A stretch of 64,000 nucleotides of DNA from Stenomitos frigidus_A (GCF_963877135.1 NZ_CAWNSW010000155.1:49039-113038), one strand, 5' to 3'. Shown: positions 44,312 through 54,276, counted from the stretch's first letter. The notes: generated by a model not told the origin, from the sequence alone. Numbers and translations: made by a program.

Positions 44312-45493
44312 ATGCCAATTTTTGGACTTGTGTGGGTTGCATCTTGGGTAAACTGCTTTTTCTCGTCTAGCCAAGACCTGCTGCGACCGCCTGCTTACTT
44401 AGCAAACGCTTTACCGCTTCAGGCTGTCCTGAAAGTCAGCGGCTCTCAGGAGCCAATCTTTTCTGCTAGTCACGATCGCTTGAGTATGGCGCTCCCTTCA
44501 ACGCAGACGCGCTCGATCGGACAAGCAGCACTGCTCCAACCAACCCCAGCCCTTTCGCTCTTGCTACCGTTTGCCGATGCGCCTGTACCGTCGCTGGGTG
44601 TTCTGAGCGCATTCAAAAGCCTATTTTCTGGCTTTCAGAAATTTACAACAGGCCATAGTGAGCCTCCAGTTGTAGTGGTACCCGTTACCTCAAAGCAAAT
44701 CGCTCAGTCAAACCTGGCGCATACAGGTACATCAGGATTAGGGTTTGGTCAATGTTTACCGATCGCCCAACCCGACCAGTCTTCAGCCAGTCGCTTGAAA
44801 GGCAAAGCGGCTCAAACGCCTAGCCTTTTTCAAGTCAAAGTGAAAAATCATGTGGTTGGTGCAGCTCCTAAACGTCGGGAGGCCATGCAACTGGCACACC
44901 GCCTGGAGCAAGCGCTAAAAGCCACCAAGCCTCAGTGGAATCAGCTTCAACCAGGCCTTGTCAATGGGGTTCCGGCTGGAAAGTTGGGCGATCGCGTCTT
45001 ATTTACCATTGACCCACAGGTTGAAGCTCAGTGGGATTGCACCCCTGAAAGTTTGGCGATCCAGTGGATCAACGATTTGCGAACCGCCGTGGCACAAGCC
45101 CCACTCTCGCTGGCTGACGCGCAGGCGAAAATGTATGGGCTGCAAGCAACCGGGCAATACATTGAGGGTTTAGCGTCCTGGTATGGCCCCTATTTTCATG
45201 GGCGGCAAACCGCCACTGGGGAAATGTTCAACCAGAACGATTTTACGGCTGCGCATCCGTCGCTGCCCTTTGACACCTATCTCAAGGTCACTAACCTGGA
45301 AAATGGCAAAGCGGTGATTGTGCGAGTCAACGATCGGGGGCCTTATTTTGAGGATCGGACGCTCGATTTATCCCGTGAAGCCGCACGCTGCCTGGGCAGT
45401 GAAACATCGGGAGTCGTAACGGTAGAAGCCGAAATCATGCAGCCTGAGAAATCAGCCACTGCGTCGAATCAAACGATCGCCCAACGGCTATAG
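44312..45493 (+). CDS. rlpA: RlpA-family septal ring lytic transglycosylase / double-psi beta-barrel protein
   Basis: 393 residues. The hydrophobic N-terminus (FGLVWVASWVNCFFSSS) is an export signal or anchor, followed by about 250 residues of low-conservation linker. The C-terminal DPBB reads GLASWYGPYFHGRQTATGEM, HPSLPFDTYLKVTN and VRVNDRGPYFEDRTLDLSRE with the catalytic Asp. RlpA acts on naked peptidoglycan glycan strands at division sites. The C-terminal SPOR domain seen in E. coli is absent, as usual in cyanobacteria. The 3' end overlaps the convergent Crp gene by 6 bp. Confidence 0.9.
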   Translation: MPIFGLVWVASWVNCFFSSSQDLLRPPAYLANALPLQAVLKVSGSQEPIFSASHDRLSMALPSTQTRSIGQAALLQPTPALSLLLPFADAPVPSLGVLSAFKSLFSGFQKFTTGHSEPPVVVVPVTSKQIAQSNLAHTGTSGLGFGQCLPIAQPDQSSASRLKGKAAQTPSLFQVKVKNHVVGAAPKRREAMQLAHRLEQALKATKPQWNQLQPGLVNGVPAGKLGDRVLFTIDPQVEAQWDCTPESLAIQWINDLRTAVAQAPLSLADAQAKMYGLQATGQYIEGLASWYGPYFHGRQTATGEMFNQNDFTAAHPSLPFDTYLKVTNLENGKAVIVRVNDRGPYFEDRTLDLSREAARCLGSETSGVVTVEAEIMQPEKSATASNQTIAQRL

Positions 45494-46120
45494 CACGACA
45501 CCCATCGGCAAAATCAGGTGGCGATGAGCATCGACGATGAGCTGTCCTTCCCCTCGAAGTTGCCCCAGCAACCGTGTGACAGTCACCCGTGTGGTGCCGA
45601 TCGCGCTGGCTAAGTGCTGGTGGGTCAGACGAATGCTAATGCGAGTACCTTCAGCCACTGGTTGACCCACTTCCATTTGCAGGAGCAACAGCAACTGACG
45701 CAGCCGATCCTCAACTCGCCGATAGCCCGCCATTGCCAGCATTGCCTCTGTTTGGCGGAGCCGACGCACCGTGTGACGACCAATCTCTTGCGCCAGAGTC
45801 GGAGATTGGTCAATTTCTGCCATCGTCAGTCCCATTAAGTCAACATCCGACAACGCTGTTGCTTGATACGGATAAATCAACGTTAATGGCAATCCAAAGG
45901 GCATGGAGGGGCCAGCAAGCCCCAACAGCGCTTCATCGCCGCTTTGGTACAGAGTGCTGAGTTGTACGACCCCACGGCAAACGACCCAAACGACCTGTGG
46001 ATTCATGGGAATGGTTTGTCCTGCCCGAAACGAGCTTAGATCCCGCCCGTGATAGAGTTCTTCCAGAAATTGACGCAGATCCGGTTGGGTAACTTCTCTA
46101 GAGGCGTAGGATTGCAGCAT
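45488..46120 (-). CDS. Crp/Fnr-family transcriptional regulator
   Basis: 210 residues. An N-terminal cupin-like sensor (VVWVVCRGVVQLSTLYQSGD), a dimer helix, and a C-terminal winged helix with LTHQHLASAIGTTRVTVTRL, close to the NtcA recognition helix. It is not NtcA itself: flanking residues differ and the sensor is divergent, so a paralogue with another signal is inferred. It may recognise a GTAN8TAC-like site. Convergent overlap with rlpA. Confidence 0.88.
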   Translation of the reverse strand: MLQSYASREVTQPDLRQFLEELYHGRDLSSFRAGQTIPMNPQVVWVVCRGVVQLSTLYQSGDEALLGLAGPSMPFGLPLTLIYPYQATALSDVDLMGLTMAEIDQSPTLAQEIGRHTVRRLRQTEAMLAMAGYRRVEDRLRQLLLLLQMEVGQPVAEGTRISIRLTHQHLASAIGTTRVTVTRLLGQLRGEGQLIVDAHRHLILPMGVVL

Positions 46121-46306
46121 AGAGCCTTTGTGTGTGATGGAGATTACAACAACACTAGAACCTCTATTTCAAGGGAAGTTAATTAAAAGGTTGCCTTCAG
46201 GTTAAGTTTTGGTGCAGGTTTGAGACGACAAGAAGGCAAAGAGCAGAGGGCAGAAAAGTTGTTGGTTGCTGGTTGTGAGACGAGAGGCAGTACACGCCTA
46301 AGCGCC

Positions 46307-47035
46307 TTAAACGTAATCAAACAGAACAGTTGTCATGTAGTGATGGGCCCAATCGTTGCCAAAGGCTTTTTCGAGCACACGGCGGGTTTTATCGTTTTGC
46401 TGTTGTTTGACGCAGTAGTAGCGCTGCCCTGCGAGAATGTCGTCCTGTTGTTCTGGCGTTGATGGTGTCGCGATCGCCTGTAAGCAGTGAATCGTCAACA
46501 TTGACTTGACGCGATCGATGAACTGAGTTTCTTCTTGTGCGTTACCAGGACGAATGAATAAACAAAACTCAGAAAAAATATCGCCCCAGGGTGGCAGTTC
46601 ACGCGGTTGCGAAAATTGGCTAGTGGGTAAGGCTTTCAGGTCTTTCTGGTATGGATTCGGTAAATGGTGATCAGGGCTAGTGGGCGAAAGATCTGCGATC
46701 GCAGCGCTAATCTGTCCCCGACCGCCGACCAAATCTGTGCCAAACATCGGCAGCGCATAGTCTGAGCGTGGAAACATAACGCAATGCAGAATATCGAGGT
46801 TTGTGCCCACTTTCGCTAGTTCCAGGTGCAGCTTACGAAACTGGGGGGTTTGATAGCAGTGGTTCTCGATCGTCAGCTTTTCGCCTTCCAGCCGCCCTTC
46901 AACATAGCCCAGTTCTGCTGGCAGCGGATAGGGTGAGAGATCCAGGTGTCGCTGCCAAACCGATTCAATATCGTCGGCCAGTTGGCGAATCGCAGGGTGC
47001 AGTTGGGTGCGGAGCGAAGAAGAGGAGGAAGACAT
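46307..47035 (-). CDS. pcyA: phycocyanobilin:ferredoxin oxidoreductase PcyA
   Basis: About 242 residues from ATG 47035 (MSSSSSSLRTQLHPAIRQLA). PcyA reduces biliverdin IXalpha to phycocyanobilin with four ferredoxin electrons for phycobilisome and phytochrome pigments. The substrate-site residues are present: Glu in LTIENHCYQTPQF, His in KLHLELAKVG, Asp in LPMFGTDL; the end KNDKTRRVLEKAFG-like block is kept. An upstream in-frame extension to 47155 looks non-protein. Confidence 0.96.
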   Translation of the reverse strand: MSSSSSSLRTQLHPAIRQLADDIESVWQRHLDLSPYPLPAELGYVEGRLEGEKLTIENHCYQTPQFRKLHLELAKVGTNLDILHCVMFPRSDYALPMFGTDLVGGRGQISAAIADLSPTSPDHHLPNPYQKDLKALPTSQFSQPRELPPWGDIFSEFCLFIRPGNAQEETQFIDRVKSMLTIHCLQAIATPSTPEQQDDILAGQRYYCVKQQQNDKTRRVLEKAFGNDWAHHYMTTVLFDYV

Positions 47036-47265
47036 AAGGAGGATTAAGAGGAATGTAAAAGCGGAGGGCGTCGATCGTGATCGGCCCTGTAGCCATCCTA
47101 TGGCAGTTGTGTACCCTGTTGCGGACTGGATACCACGACACTGATTCGGTTCCACACTGTATTCGGTTTCACATTACAGTCAGGCTTACCATGCAGACCG
47201 TGAGGAACCCATTCAAAACGAAGGTGCGCTTTTGCACTTAGTCCACCACTTAAGCAGCCCGCTAC

Positions 47266-48681
47266 TTAGGGACGACTGCCGATCGCCCATTGCCACTTCA
47301 CAAACGATGTTTTACGCAGCCACGCGATGAGCAGCCCAGCCACAATCAACAGTGAGACGATTACCGCAAACATGAATAACGGTTCGCGGCGTGGAATCGT
47401 CGCAGCCGTCGGCAAATTTGGTTCGGCAACGAGCTGAATAGGCGGGTAGGAACCAAAAATATTGCCTTTATCTACCTGTAGCCCCGCTAAGGTGGAAGAA
47501 AAAACGGCTTGAGCGATTTGGACGTCCCGATTGAGGGCTTCTAGCGTGGAACTGCGCTGCGATAAGACACTGAGCCGCAGTTCTAGTTGCGCTAGCTGGC
47601 GATCGAGTTCCTGAACGCGTGCTGTCGTGCCACGCTGCTCGACTTCATTGGTCACAATATCCTTAAAGAGGATCTCGCGTGGGCTACTGCCTTGAGTTTC
47701 ACCACCTGTATTGAGGCGAGCGATCGCGGCTAGATCAGTCGGATGCCCTAAAATAACCTCACCACGGCTTTGGAGGGCGCTTTCAGTCGCTGCTTGTCGG
47801 GTGGTTGCCTGCACAACCACGGGGTGGTTAGGGCCAAATTTTGACGACACATCCGCCAATTTAGCCGTTGCTTCACTGTAGGCACGCAAATATTCTTGAA
47901 AGAGGGGGTCAGCACGCAAGGTAAAGGCTTCTGTTGCCAATTGGGAAGACAGCTTGAGGCTGCTTGATAGGTGCTGCGTCCGTATTGTGGCATCGCGCTG
48001 TTGGGCGATCGCTTCGACCCGTTGCCGCCGGAGCGCCTCGATATTGGTGGCAAGCTGATCAATCTGCTCGTTGGACGCCAGACCAGAGCGAACTTTATAG
48101 TCAGAAAGGCGAAGTTGCGCGGTTTCCAGTTTCTTGCGCACAATACCTAACGAGTTTTCAAAACCTGTATCCACTTCAGCAGACTGTTGCAACCGCAATA
48201 GGGTCAACCGTTCCTGGAACGCTTCATATAATGCCTGAGCCTTTTTCTGTGCTTCTTCTGGCGTAGAACCCGGCACACTAAAGTTCATCAGGGCAGTACC
48301 TTTCACACCCTCTACCGAGGGAAGGCCAAACTGCGAGGTCGTCATGCCCAGCTTTTGAGCCGCCGATCGGCGTACCTCATCAGTGGTCGCAATCAGTTTG
48401 TAGCTGGCTTTTACATCTTCACGGGTCGCGTTTAGCGGCGTGTCTGGAGACTCGGTCTTGACCGTTGGCTCAGGGGGTTGCCCTTTAGTGCGAATAACTT
48501 GTTCTGGCAGAATAACAGAATAGAGGCTGGTGTAGAGGCGTGGTGAGTCTTTGAGCAGGTAGAGCACTAAACTCCACACAGCAGCATTCAGTGCTGCCGC
48601 TAGAGCCAAGTACCGCAGTCCGCGTCCCCGATCTAGGGTTGACAGCGATGCAGACGGGGAAATTTGAGGAAACTCATTCAT
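47266..48681 (-). CDS. Wzz/GumC-family polysaccharide chain-length/export protein
   Basis: A 471-residue inner-membrane protein. TM1 at residues about 25-45 (LALAAALNAAVWSLVLYLL), a large periplasmic coiled-coil domain, and TM2 near the C-terminus (LFMFAVIVSLLIVAGLLIAW), with the typical PPIQLVAEPNLPTAA just before it. It lacks the Walker motifs of Wzc-type tyrosine kinases, so it is the kinase-free form. It overlaps the Wza-like gene by 8 bp; together they form an exopolysaccharide export unit. Confidence 0.88.
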   Translation of the reverse strand: MNEFPQISPSASLSTLDRGRGLRYLALAAALNAAVWSLVLYLLKDSPRLYTSLYSVILPEQVIRTKGQPPEPTVKTESPDTPLNATREDVKASYKLIATTDEVRRSAAQKLGMTTSQFGLPSVEGVKGTALMNFSVPGSTPEEAQKKAQALYEAFQERLTLLRLQQSAEVDTGFENSLGIVRKKLETAQLRLSDYKVRSGLASNEQIDQLATNIEALRRQRVEAIAQQRDATIRTQHLSSSLKLSSQLATEAFTLRADPLFQEYLRAYSEATAKLADVSSKFGPNHPVVVQATTRQAATESALQSRGEVILGHPTDLAAIARLNTGGETQGSSPREILFKDIVTNEVEQRGTTARVQELDRQLAQLELRLSVLSQRSSTLEALNRDVQIAQAVFSSTLAGLQVDKGNIFGSYPPIQLVAEPNLPTAATIPRREPLFMFAVIVSLLIVAGLLIAWLRKTSFVKWQWAIGSRP

Positions 48682-49765
48682 CCCGAAACAACCTGTGAAT
48701 TAAGAAGAACGGACTTGCAATATCGGTGATTAAACGGAAGATGCTGGCGAGATTCGTCACAGTTGAATCGTAGCAAACTACCCCATCTTGCGGCATCAAG
48801 AAAGGATTTTCGGCATCGTTATCAGACTGCTTAAGCAAGCGCTCGATTGGGCGTTCAACCACGGTGGTTTTGCCCGTTAGCCGATCGGTCTGCACCAGCA
48901 CAGCGCGTCGTCGAGCATTCGTTCGCTGCGTACCACCCGCGCAACCAGCCGCGATCACAGCCTGTGAAAAACGAGTGCCATAGGCAAACGTGACCACCTG
49001 CCCCCCCTTACTCGCATTGGGCGTATTTGGAGCCGTCTGGTTAGACAAAAACACAGTAATATCCGTCGGCGTTAACTGAGACGGGCGCACCAACTCATTT
49101 TGGCTGTAGGTCAGCGTTGGCACAATCACCTGATCTCCAGCGATCAGCGGCACATCAGGCACCGCTTTGCCTGTGAGTACGCCAGAAAGATCAAATGTCT
49201 TTTCTTGCTTGCCGCGCAGCAGCCGAATGCGTTGCAGATCCGCAGTCGGCTTTAAGCCACCAGCCCCGCGAATGGCGGCACTCAAGTAGCGATCGGGCGA
49301 GTAGCTGCCAGTTACAACGTCTGTCGCAAGGGGCGTTTGTCCCTCCTGCATCTGTCTCTTCTCTGTGATCGCATTAATTAACACCCGACCGGGACGAAAC
49401 GTTTCTCCCGCAACCGTCACTTGTACAGGTGCCCAGGAGACGACATTGACACTCAACTCAAGCGATTCGGGACGAAAAAAGCCCTTGTTGACTAACGCTT
49501 CGGCCAACTTTTTTTGCACATCAGACACTTCTAAACCAACTGCAGGCTGCGGTTCCAGAAATGGAATTTGCAGCGTTCCATCGACATTCACTTCATACAG
49601 CCCACTTAACCGAAAGCGGCTGTCAGACGGCAATTCGTCGTCCATTGGTGTCAACACTCGCACACGATCGCCCGGCGACAGCGGCAGCGCATAGCCTGGA
49701 AGGACAGTTACCGTCGCGATCGTAAACGCCGTCAAGATTGAAATAGTCGATTGGTAAATGCGCAT
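48674..49765 (-). CDS. Wza-like polysaccharide export outer-membrane protein
   Basis: 363 residues. Signal peptide (ILTAFTIATVTVLPGYALP), then the Poly_export domain (LSPGDRVRVLTPMDDELPSD, YEVNVDGTLQIPFLEPQPAV) and SLBB domains (VTVAGETFRPGRVLINAITE). No lipobox Cys is seen after the signal. It exports polysaccharide through the outer membrane with the overlapping downstream Wzz-type partner. Confidence 0.88.
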   Translation of the reverse strand: MRIYQSTISILTAFTIATVTVLPGYALPLSPGDRVRVLTPMDDELPSDSRFRLSGLYEVNVDGTLQIPFLEPQPAVGLEVSDVQKKLAEALVNKGFFRPESLELSVNVVSWAPVQVTVAGETFRPGRVLINAITEKRQMQEGQTPLATDVVTGSYSPDRYLSAAIRGAGGLKPTADLQRIRLLRGKQEKTFDLSGVLTGKAVPDVPLIAGDQVIVPTLTYSQNELVRPSQLTPTDITVFLSNQTAPNTPNASKGGQVVTFAYGTRFSQAVIAAGCAGGTQRTNARRRAVLVQTDRLTGKTTVVERPIERLLKQSDNDAENPFLMPQDGVVCYDSTVTNLASIFRLITDIASPFFLIHRLFRDE

Positions 49766-49787
49766 TGAATAAGGAATAAGAGGGGAA

Positions 49788-49845
49788 AAGAGTTTTGAGT
49801 TCTGACTTCTGGCTCCTGACTTCTGGCTCCTGTCTTCTCTAACAA
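49788..49845. repeat. TTCTGGCTCCTGAC-type tandem repeats
   Basis: Two to three imperfect 14-bp (2 x 7) units with a GAGTTTTGAGTT lead, between the Wza-like and lipoxygenase genes. Confidence 0.7.
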
Positions 49846-49866
49846 CTCATCACTAACAACCAAAAA

Positions 49867-51813
49867 CTAAATATTGATACTATTCGGAATCCGTGACGGT
49901 AACAAATACGGATAATCGACCCCGTACTCGGCGAGTCGCTGTTGATTGCGAGCTTTAATTTTGAGTTCGATCGCGGCTAAATCAGACTGAAATTGTGCCA
50001 ACGTTTGGCGATCGCCCGCCTCCACAAACTGTATTAACTCCGAGCTGCCCAGTGTCCCCCAGCGGATGCCGCTCAACGCAAACGAGAGCTCCATTTGGGC
50101 TAAGTCTTGGTCGGCGTTTGGCAGCAGTTGCTGCAACGAGGTGGCGGTATCAGGACGGCTGTAAAGTGCTAAAGGAGCGTTGGGCGTATAGCCAACATAG
50201 TCGAACTGGCTGAAATTGACCGCTGCATGCTGCGGTCCACACGTAAAAATTACCTGAGTCGCAATATTAGTTAATTGTTGCAAACTGGTCAAGGAGCCGA
50301 CTTGAGCTTCTGCCCCTGCTGCTGGTGGAAAGTTGGGCACGCGAGGATCGGTTGGCAGCGGGTCAGGATTGAGCCTGGTGTGCTGGAGCCACTCTGACGG
50401 TAACCAGGTAGGCACTTGCGGAAACTCGGTTGACGGGCGAGAGTCTAGCGGCGCACCCAATTCTGCTGCCCAGGCCTGCAAGTAAGGGTCTCGCTGCACT
50501 GACTGATCATCTGGATAATAGCGTTGCAGGTAGCGGGTGACATAGCGCGCGATCGCCTCCCACAGCAACAGTGCATCGTCCCGGTAGGGAAACTCTGGTA
50601 GCACATCTGGCTCAATGCCGCGCTGATGAATGATCGTAGGCAGCGCGTAGTCCTGAAATGATCGCTCCCGGTAGGCCTGGTTAATGATTGCCAGCGAGGC
50701 CGCACGAGTGGGCGCCATTAAATTGTCAATGGCAGCCCCTTCGCCCAGCAGAATTGTATTACCACGCGTATTGATTGCCAGCAGGAAACGAAAATGGGGA
50801 CGCAGCAGACGGTAGACCGGGTGTGTCGCAGGCAGTTGACGGGGAGTGGCGATCGCAAACGCTTCCATCGTCAGGTGTGTGTCACACAGATGCACAATTA
50901 ATTCGTGATACGTAACATCGGCGGTTTGCACAAACAGCTTTGCCTGCATCCAGCGATCGGTATCCGCTTGAGTTGGCGTCACCAATCTGCCAGGCTCCAC
51001 CTGAATCAGCACGGGCTCCAGGCCTGTATCGGCACGGTAGAAGACCGCGATCGGGCTACCGACATAGCGGCCACTCTGTAAATTAGCCGGAGTGAGCTGC
51101 TGCAAAAGCGGATAGTCCGCCACAAAAAGGCGACGTTCTGCGGCTGCCTGGGCTAAATCGACTGCATCACTGTTTGACGATACCTGACCTGTCTGCTCAT
51201 GCTCTGCCCGGAGGCGTTCTGACCATACTTGCAGCAACGCCTGATCAGTCTGCTGAATTTGTCGGATTGCCATCGGGTTTTGTCCTGCCAGACGCTGACG
51301 AGCAAACTCACGATCGCTCAGCCCTCCGTGACGCTCATGAATGCAGCTGACTACAGGGCGAGAACGCCCAAAGTCTTCTAGTACCTGATAGAAGTGCGAT
51401 CGGCGATCGGTAGTATCGGGGTGAAACCTTGCAGCGGTTTTCGCTGCCAGCAGCACTGTCGCCATTGCCCGTCGTTCTCGCACAAACTCAGCATCAAACT
51501 GCTCGTTGGGCGGTAGGTTGGCGTTAAACCAACCTGATTGCAGGATTTTGAAATCAACCAACAGCGTCGCAAACTGCGACCACGCCTGATCAAGCGTTTG
51601 GTTCATCTGCTCAAGCTGGCGGAGCAGCAAACTCCAGGGTTCCGATACTTGCCCTTGCGCCAGCAAATTGTGGCGGCGTTGGCTCAAGATGTAGCGCAAA
51701 ACCCCATCTTCGCCAGCATAGGGAAAAATACGGGCCGGTCCACGCTGATCAAGGGACGTGGGGTCATAGCGGTAGTGCCCCTGCTGCTGGGTAGGAGAAA
51801 CATGGAATCCCAT
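49867..51813 (-). CDS. lipoxygenase family protein
   Basis: A 648-residue, single-domain (no PLAT) lipoxygenase. The iron ligands can be followed: HLCDTH gives the first two His, CGPQHAAVNF the third His and the Asn, and the protein ends in Ile (NSINI), whose carboxylate is the last ligand. HLTMEAFAIATPRQLPATHP and VYRLLRPHFRFLLAINT are family landmarks. It oxygenates polyunsaturated fatty acids to hydroperoxides. Lipoxygenases are patchy in cyanobacteria and usually thought to be transferred. Regiospecificity cannot be read here. Confidence 0.93.
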   Translation of the reverse strand: MGFHVSPTQQQGHYRYDPTSLDQRGPARIFPYAGEDGVLRYILSQRRHNLLAQGQVSEPWSLLLRQLEQMNQTLDQAWSQFATLLVDFKILQSGWFNANLPPNEQFDAEFVRERRAMATVLLAAKTAARFHPDTTDRRSHFYQVLEDFGRSRPVVSCIHERHGGLSDREFARQRLAGQNPMAIRQIQQTDQALLQVWSERLRAEHEQTGQVSSNSDAVDLAQAAAERRLFVADYPLLQQLTPANLQSGRYVGSPIAVFYRADTGLEPVLIQVEPGRLVTPTQADTDRWMQAKLFVQTADVTYHELIVHLCDTHLTMEAFAIATPRQLPATHPVYRLLRPHFRFLLAINTRGNTILLGEGAAIDNLMAPTRAASLAIINQAYRERSFQDYALPTIIHQRGIEPDVLPEFPYRDDALLLWEAIARYVTRYLQRYYPDDQSVQRDPYLQAWAAELGAPLDSRPSTEFPQVPTWLPSEWLQHTRLNPDPLPTDPRVPNFPPAAGAEAQVGSLTSLQQLTNIATQVIFTCGPQHAAVNFSQFDYVGYTPNAPLALYSRPDTATSLQQLLPNADQDLAQMELSFALSGIRWGTLGSSELIQFVEAGDRQTLAQFQSDLAAIELKIKARNQQRLAEYGVDYPYLLPSRIPNSINI

Positions 51814-51957
51814 AAGCTGCTCCGATAGTAGATGACTCGTTGAGAAGACGACTCGTTAAAAAAGCGATCGCGATCACGACGCATCATAGCAAGTAGATGT
51901 CTGTAGAAGGCATATACCAGTACACAAAGGCGGCGGCAGGGGACGCCACTCAAAATG

Positions 51958-52063
51958 CAAAATGCCCCTATCTTATCTCCTCTGCTCCTGCTTCCTTTGC
52001 TCCCCCTGCTTCCTTTGCTCCCCCTGCTTGCTGCTTGCTCCCTCTGTTCCCCCTCCGCGCCCT
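51958..52063. repeat. pyrimidine-rich tandem repeats (CTGCTTCCTTTGCTCCCC type)
   Basis: An array of CT-rich units of 15-18 bp directly after the stop of the kinase-like gene and 140 bp before the lipoxygenase start. Strong strand asymmetry; it could form triplex DNA. Confidence 0.75.
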
Positions 52064-52064
52064 C

Positions 52065-53876
52065 CTACTGTGCAGCCAAAGTCGCTTCTCGCAGCTGGCT
52101 ACCAGGGTTCAAGTCCTGCATTGCCAATGCTTCGGCTCGAACGCGTTGTTTGTCGGTATACTCACGTATTTTTACCTGAGCTGTGGCGTGGGTAGGCGTA
52201 TCCGCAGAAATTTTCTGGAGTGTCTCAAGCGCTTTGTCGAAGGCTTTTGTCTCTGCCTGGTTGTAAGCAACCTGGAGATAGCTAACTGCCTGAATTTTCT
52301 GCTTTTCGCCATACTCACGGAGCTTTTCTTGCGCTTTAGCATGTACAGACGTGCCTTCGGGGATTTGTTTCAGCGCCACGATCGCGCCTGCAAAATCTTT
52401 AACGATCGCTCGACCATAGGCATCGCGCAACAATTGAGCCGCTGCTGCCTCTGCCTGACTGGCTGATTGCTCTACCAGAGGCTTCACCTGTGCCTGCCAG
52501 TAGTTATTTTGCGGTAAGCCCTGTGCTTCCTGTAAGACGGCCAACCCATTCCCTTGCTTAAAGGCTGCTTTTGCGGCTTGAGACTTGCGCTCAGCCGTTT
52601 GCCAATCAGTTTGCCAGTTGGTGATTGCCTCGCGTGCCGGGGCATAGGCAGGGCTCTCTTTGGGAATCGCCTCTGCTAAAGACACCGCTTTTTGGAGCTG
52701 ACCTGCCTGGTACTGCTGGGTTGCTGCTGCCAGGGCTTGTTGATCCGGGTCAGCGGCACCAAAGAGCGTACGATCGATTAAGTGTGGTAGAGCATAGCCG
52801 CAGACCGCTGCTGCCATGACAGCACCAATGCCAACACCAATTTGCACAGCCGGACTAAAGCGCTGTTCCGCGATCGGTTCTTGTTGTGGCGTCTCAGGTA
52901 GTACTACTGGCTGAGAGGTTTCCTGCAGAGGGCTGTCAGGGCTCAGAGCAGGCGCGATCGGCTCCGGCTCTGTCGAACTCAGCGGCAAATTGAGTGGCAC
53001 TGCTTGAGTTAGCTGCTGTAAGGCTTGCAGGGCTTCCCTCGCAGACGGATAGCGTTGCGTATGGTCAGTGCGCACCATCCGGCTGAGCACCGCCACCAAC
53101 CCATGCCGCAGTGTAGAGGCTGCCGCCTGACCAAAGGGGTGCCAAAGAACCTCTCCAGTGCGAGCATCGGACTCCAATTGTAGGGGAGGGACGCCCGTCA
53201 ACGCTTGAATACCGATCATACCGACAGCATAGACATCGCTGGCAAGGCATGGTAGACCCTGTATTTGCTCAGGGGGCTGATACCCCTGTGTATCGGGCAC
53301 CAATGATAAGGCCGCCAGCCTATTTATCGTCATCAGAGACAAATGAATATCACGCACTGTACCGAAGTTTGTGAGAATGAGTTTGCCATCCTGCAAGCGC
53401 CGGATCAGATTATCTGGCCGCACATCGCCGTGCCGACAGCTGTCTCCATGTACCACTGCCAGGGTTTCTAAACAGTCGAGCAGCAATTGCACTACTTGTT
53501 CCTCTTCCCAAGGTTGTGGCGTCATTACCAAACTCAGGGGCGTACCATCGACAAATTCCTGCACCAGATGAAAACCTTGTTCATCCTCAAAACAGGCTAA
53601 CAGGCGAGGAATTTGCTCATGTTCTCCCAGCCGTTCCAGCGTGAACGCTTCGCGCACAAAGAGCTGCCTCAAGGCAGCTTGGTAATCAGAGCCATAAGCA
53701 GCGGGTTTCACGTGCTGAATAACGCACTCTGGCTGGCTAGGGCGACGAGTATCTTGTGCCAGGTAGGTTTGTCCCCAAGGGCCAGTTGCTAAAATCTGGA
53801 TAACTTGATAACGCCCATCCAGCAGTCGATCGAGTCCTGAATAACTGACCTTAGCATGAGTCAATACGTCCGACAT
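52065..53876 (-). CDS. Ser/Thr kinase-like protein (probable pseudokinase) with TM and helical repeats
   Basis: 603 residues. The kinase fold spans about 20-290, with GPWGQTYLA as glycine loop. Where active relatives read CVIKQLKP it has CVIQHVKP, so the ATP-binding Lys is lost. HRD is HGD (SCRHGDVRPDN) and DFG is NFG (LTNFGTVRD). The catalytic-loop Asp and Asn are kept, as is the APE-like QPPEQ. A TM helix (GVGIGAVMAAAVCGYALP) near 350 is followed by helical repeats like those of the 14.4-16.5 kb protein. Probably a non-catalytic or weakly active envelope sensor. Confidence 0.85.
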   Translation of the reverse strand: MSDVLTHAKVSYSGLDRLLDGRYQVIQILATGPWGQTYLAQDTRRPSQPECVIQHVKPAAYGSDYQAALRQLFVREAFTLERLGEHEQIPRLLACFEDEQGFHLVQEFVDGTPLSLVMTPQPWEEEQVVQLLLDCLETLAVVHGDSCRHGDVRPDNLIRRLQDGKLILTNFGTVRDIHLSLMTINRLAALSLVPDTQGYQPPEQIQGLPCLASDVYAVGMIGIQALTGVPPLQLESDARTGEVLWHPFGQAAASTLRHGLVAVLSRMVRTDHTQRYPSAREALQALQQLTQAVPLNLPLSSTEPEPIAPALSPDSPLQETSQPVVLPETPQQEPIAEQRFSPAVQIGVGIGAVMAAAVCGYALPHLIDRTLFGAADPDQQALAAATQQYQAGQLQKAVSLAEAIPKESPAYAPAREAITNWQTDWQTAERKSQAAKAAFKQGNGLAVLQEAQGLPQNNYWQAQVKPLVEQSASQAEAAAAQLLRDAYGRAIVKDFAGAIVALKQIPEGTSVHAKAQEKLREYGEKQKIQAVSYLQVAYNQAETKAFDKALETLQKISADTPTHATAQVKIREYTDKQRVRAEALAMQDLNPGSQLREATLAAQ

Positions 53877-54276
53877 AGCAAGAATAAATGGTGAAAGGAA
53901 TAATAAATAGAGGGTTACGAGCTGAGTGCATGACGCTAACAGTCACGGCCGAGAAGAGACGGTCGAAAACGTAACAGACATGCCGCGTAAAAACACCCTT
54001 GGCTTCTCAAAGAGCAACATCCGTTTCCGCGATACACCGTTCTTGAAGGGAGCTTGGAGCATTTAAAGCTTAGAGGACTTAAATCCATGTATACGTGCTT
54101 TCACAGAACAATCCGGAACTTTCAGGAGAATTGTCTGGAAACGCATGATGTTTGAGAGGGGCTTTCCTCGCGTGGTTCTCTCACAGCACGATCTCCTTGA
54201 TTAAAGCTTTAGCCAACGTGCCGATCGCGGCATTTCAGCTTACTATTAAAGCCGTTAAAGCTCCGGTTTCTTTCGC
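53877..54276. other. 400-bp divergent promoter region of the kinase-like gene and minC
   Basis: No gene, no tandem repeats. Likely holds both promoters; no operator is recognised. Confidence 0.4.
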
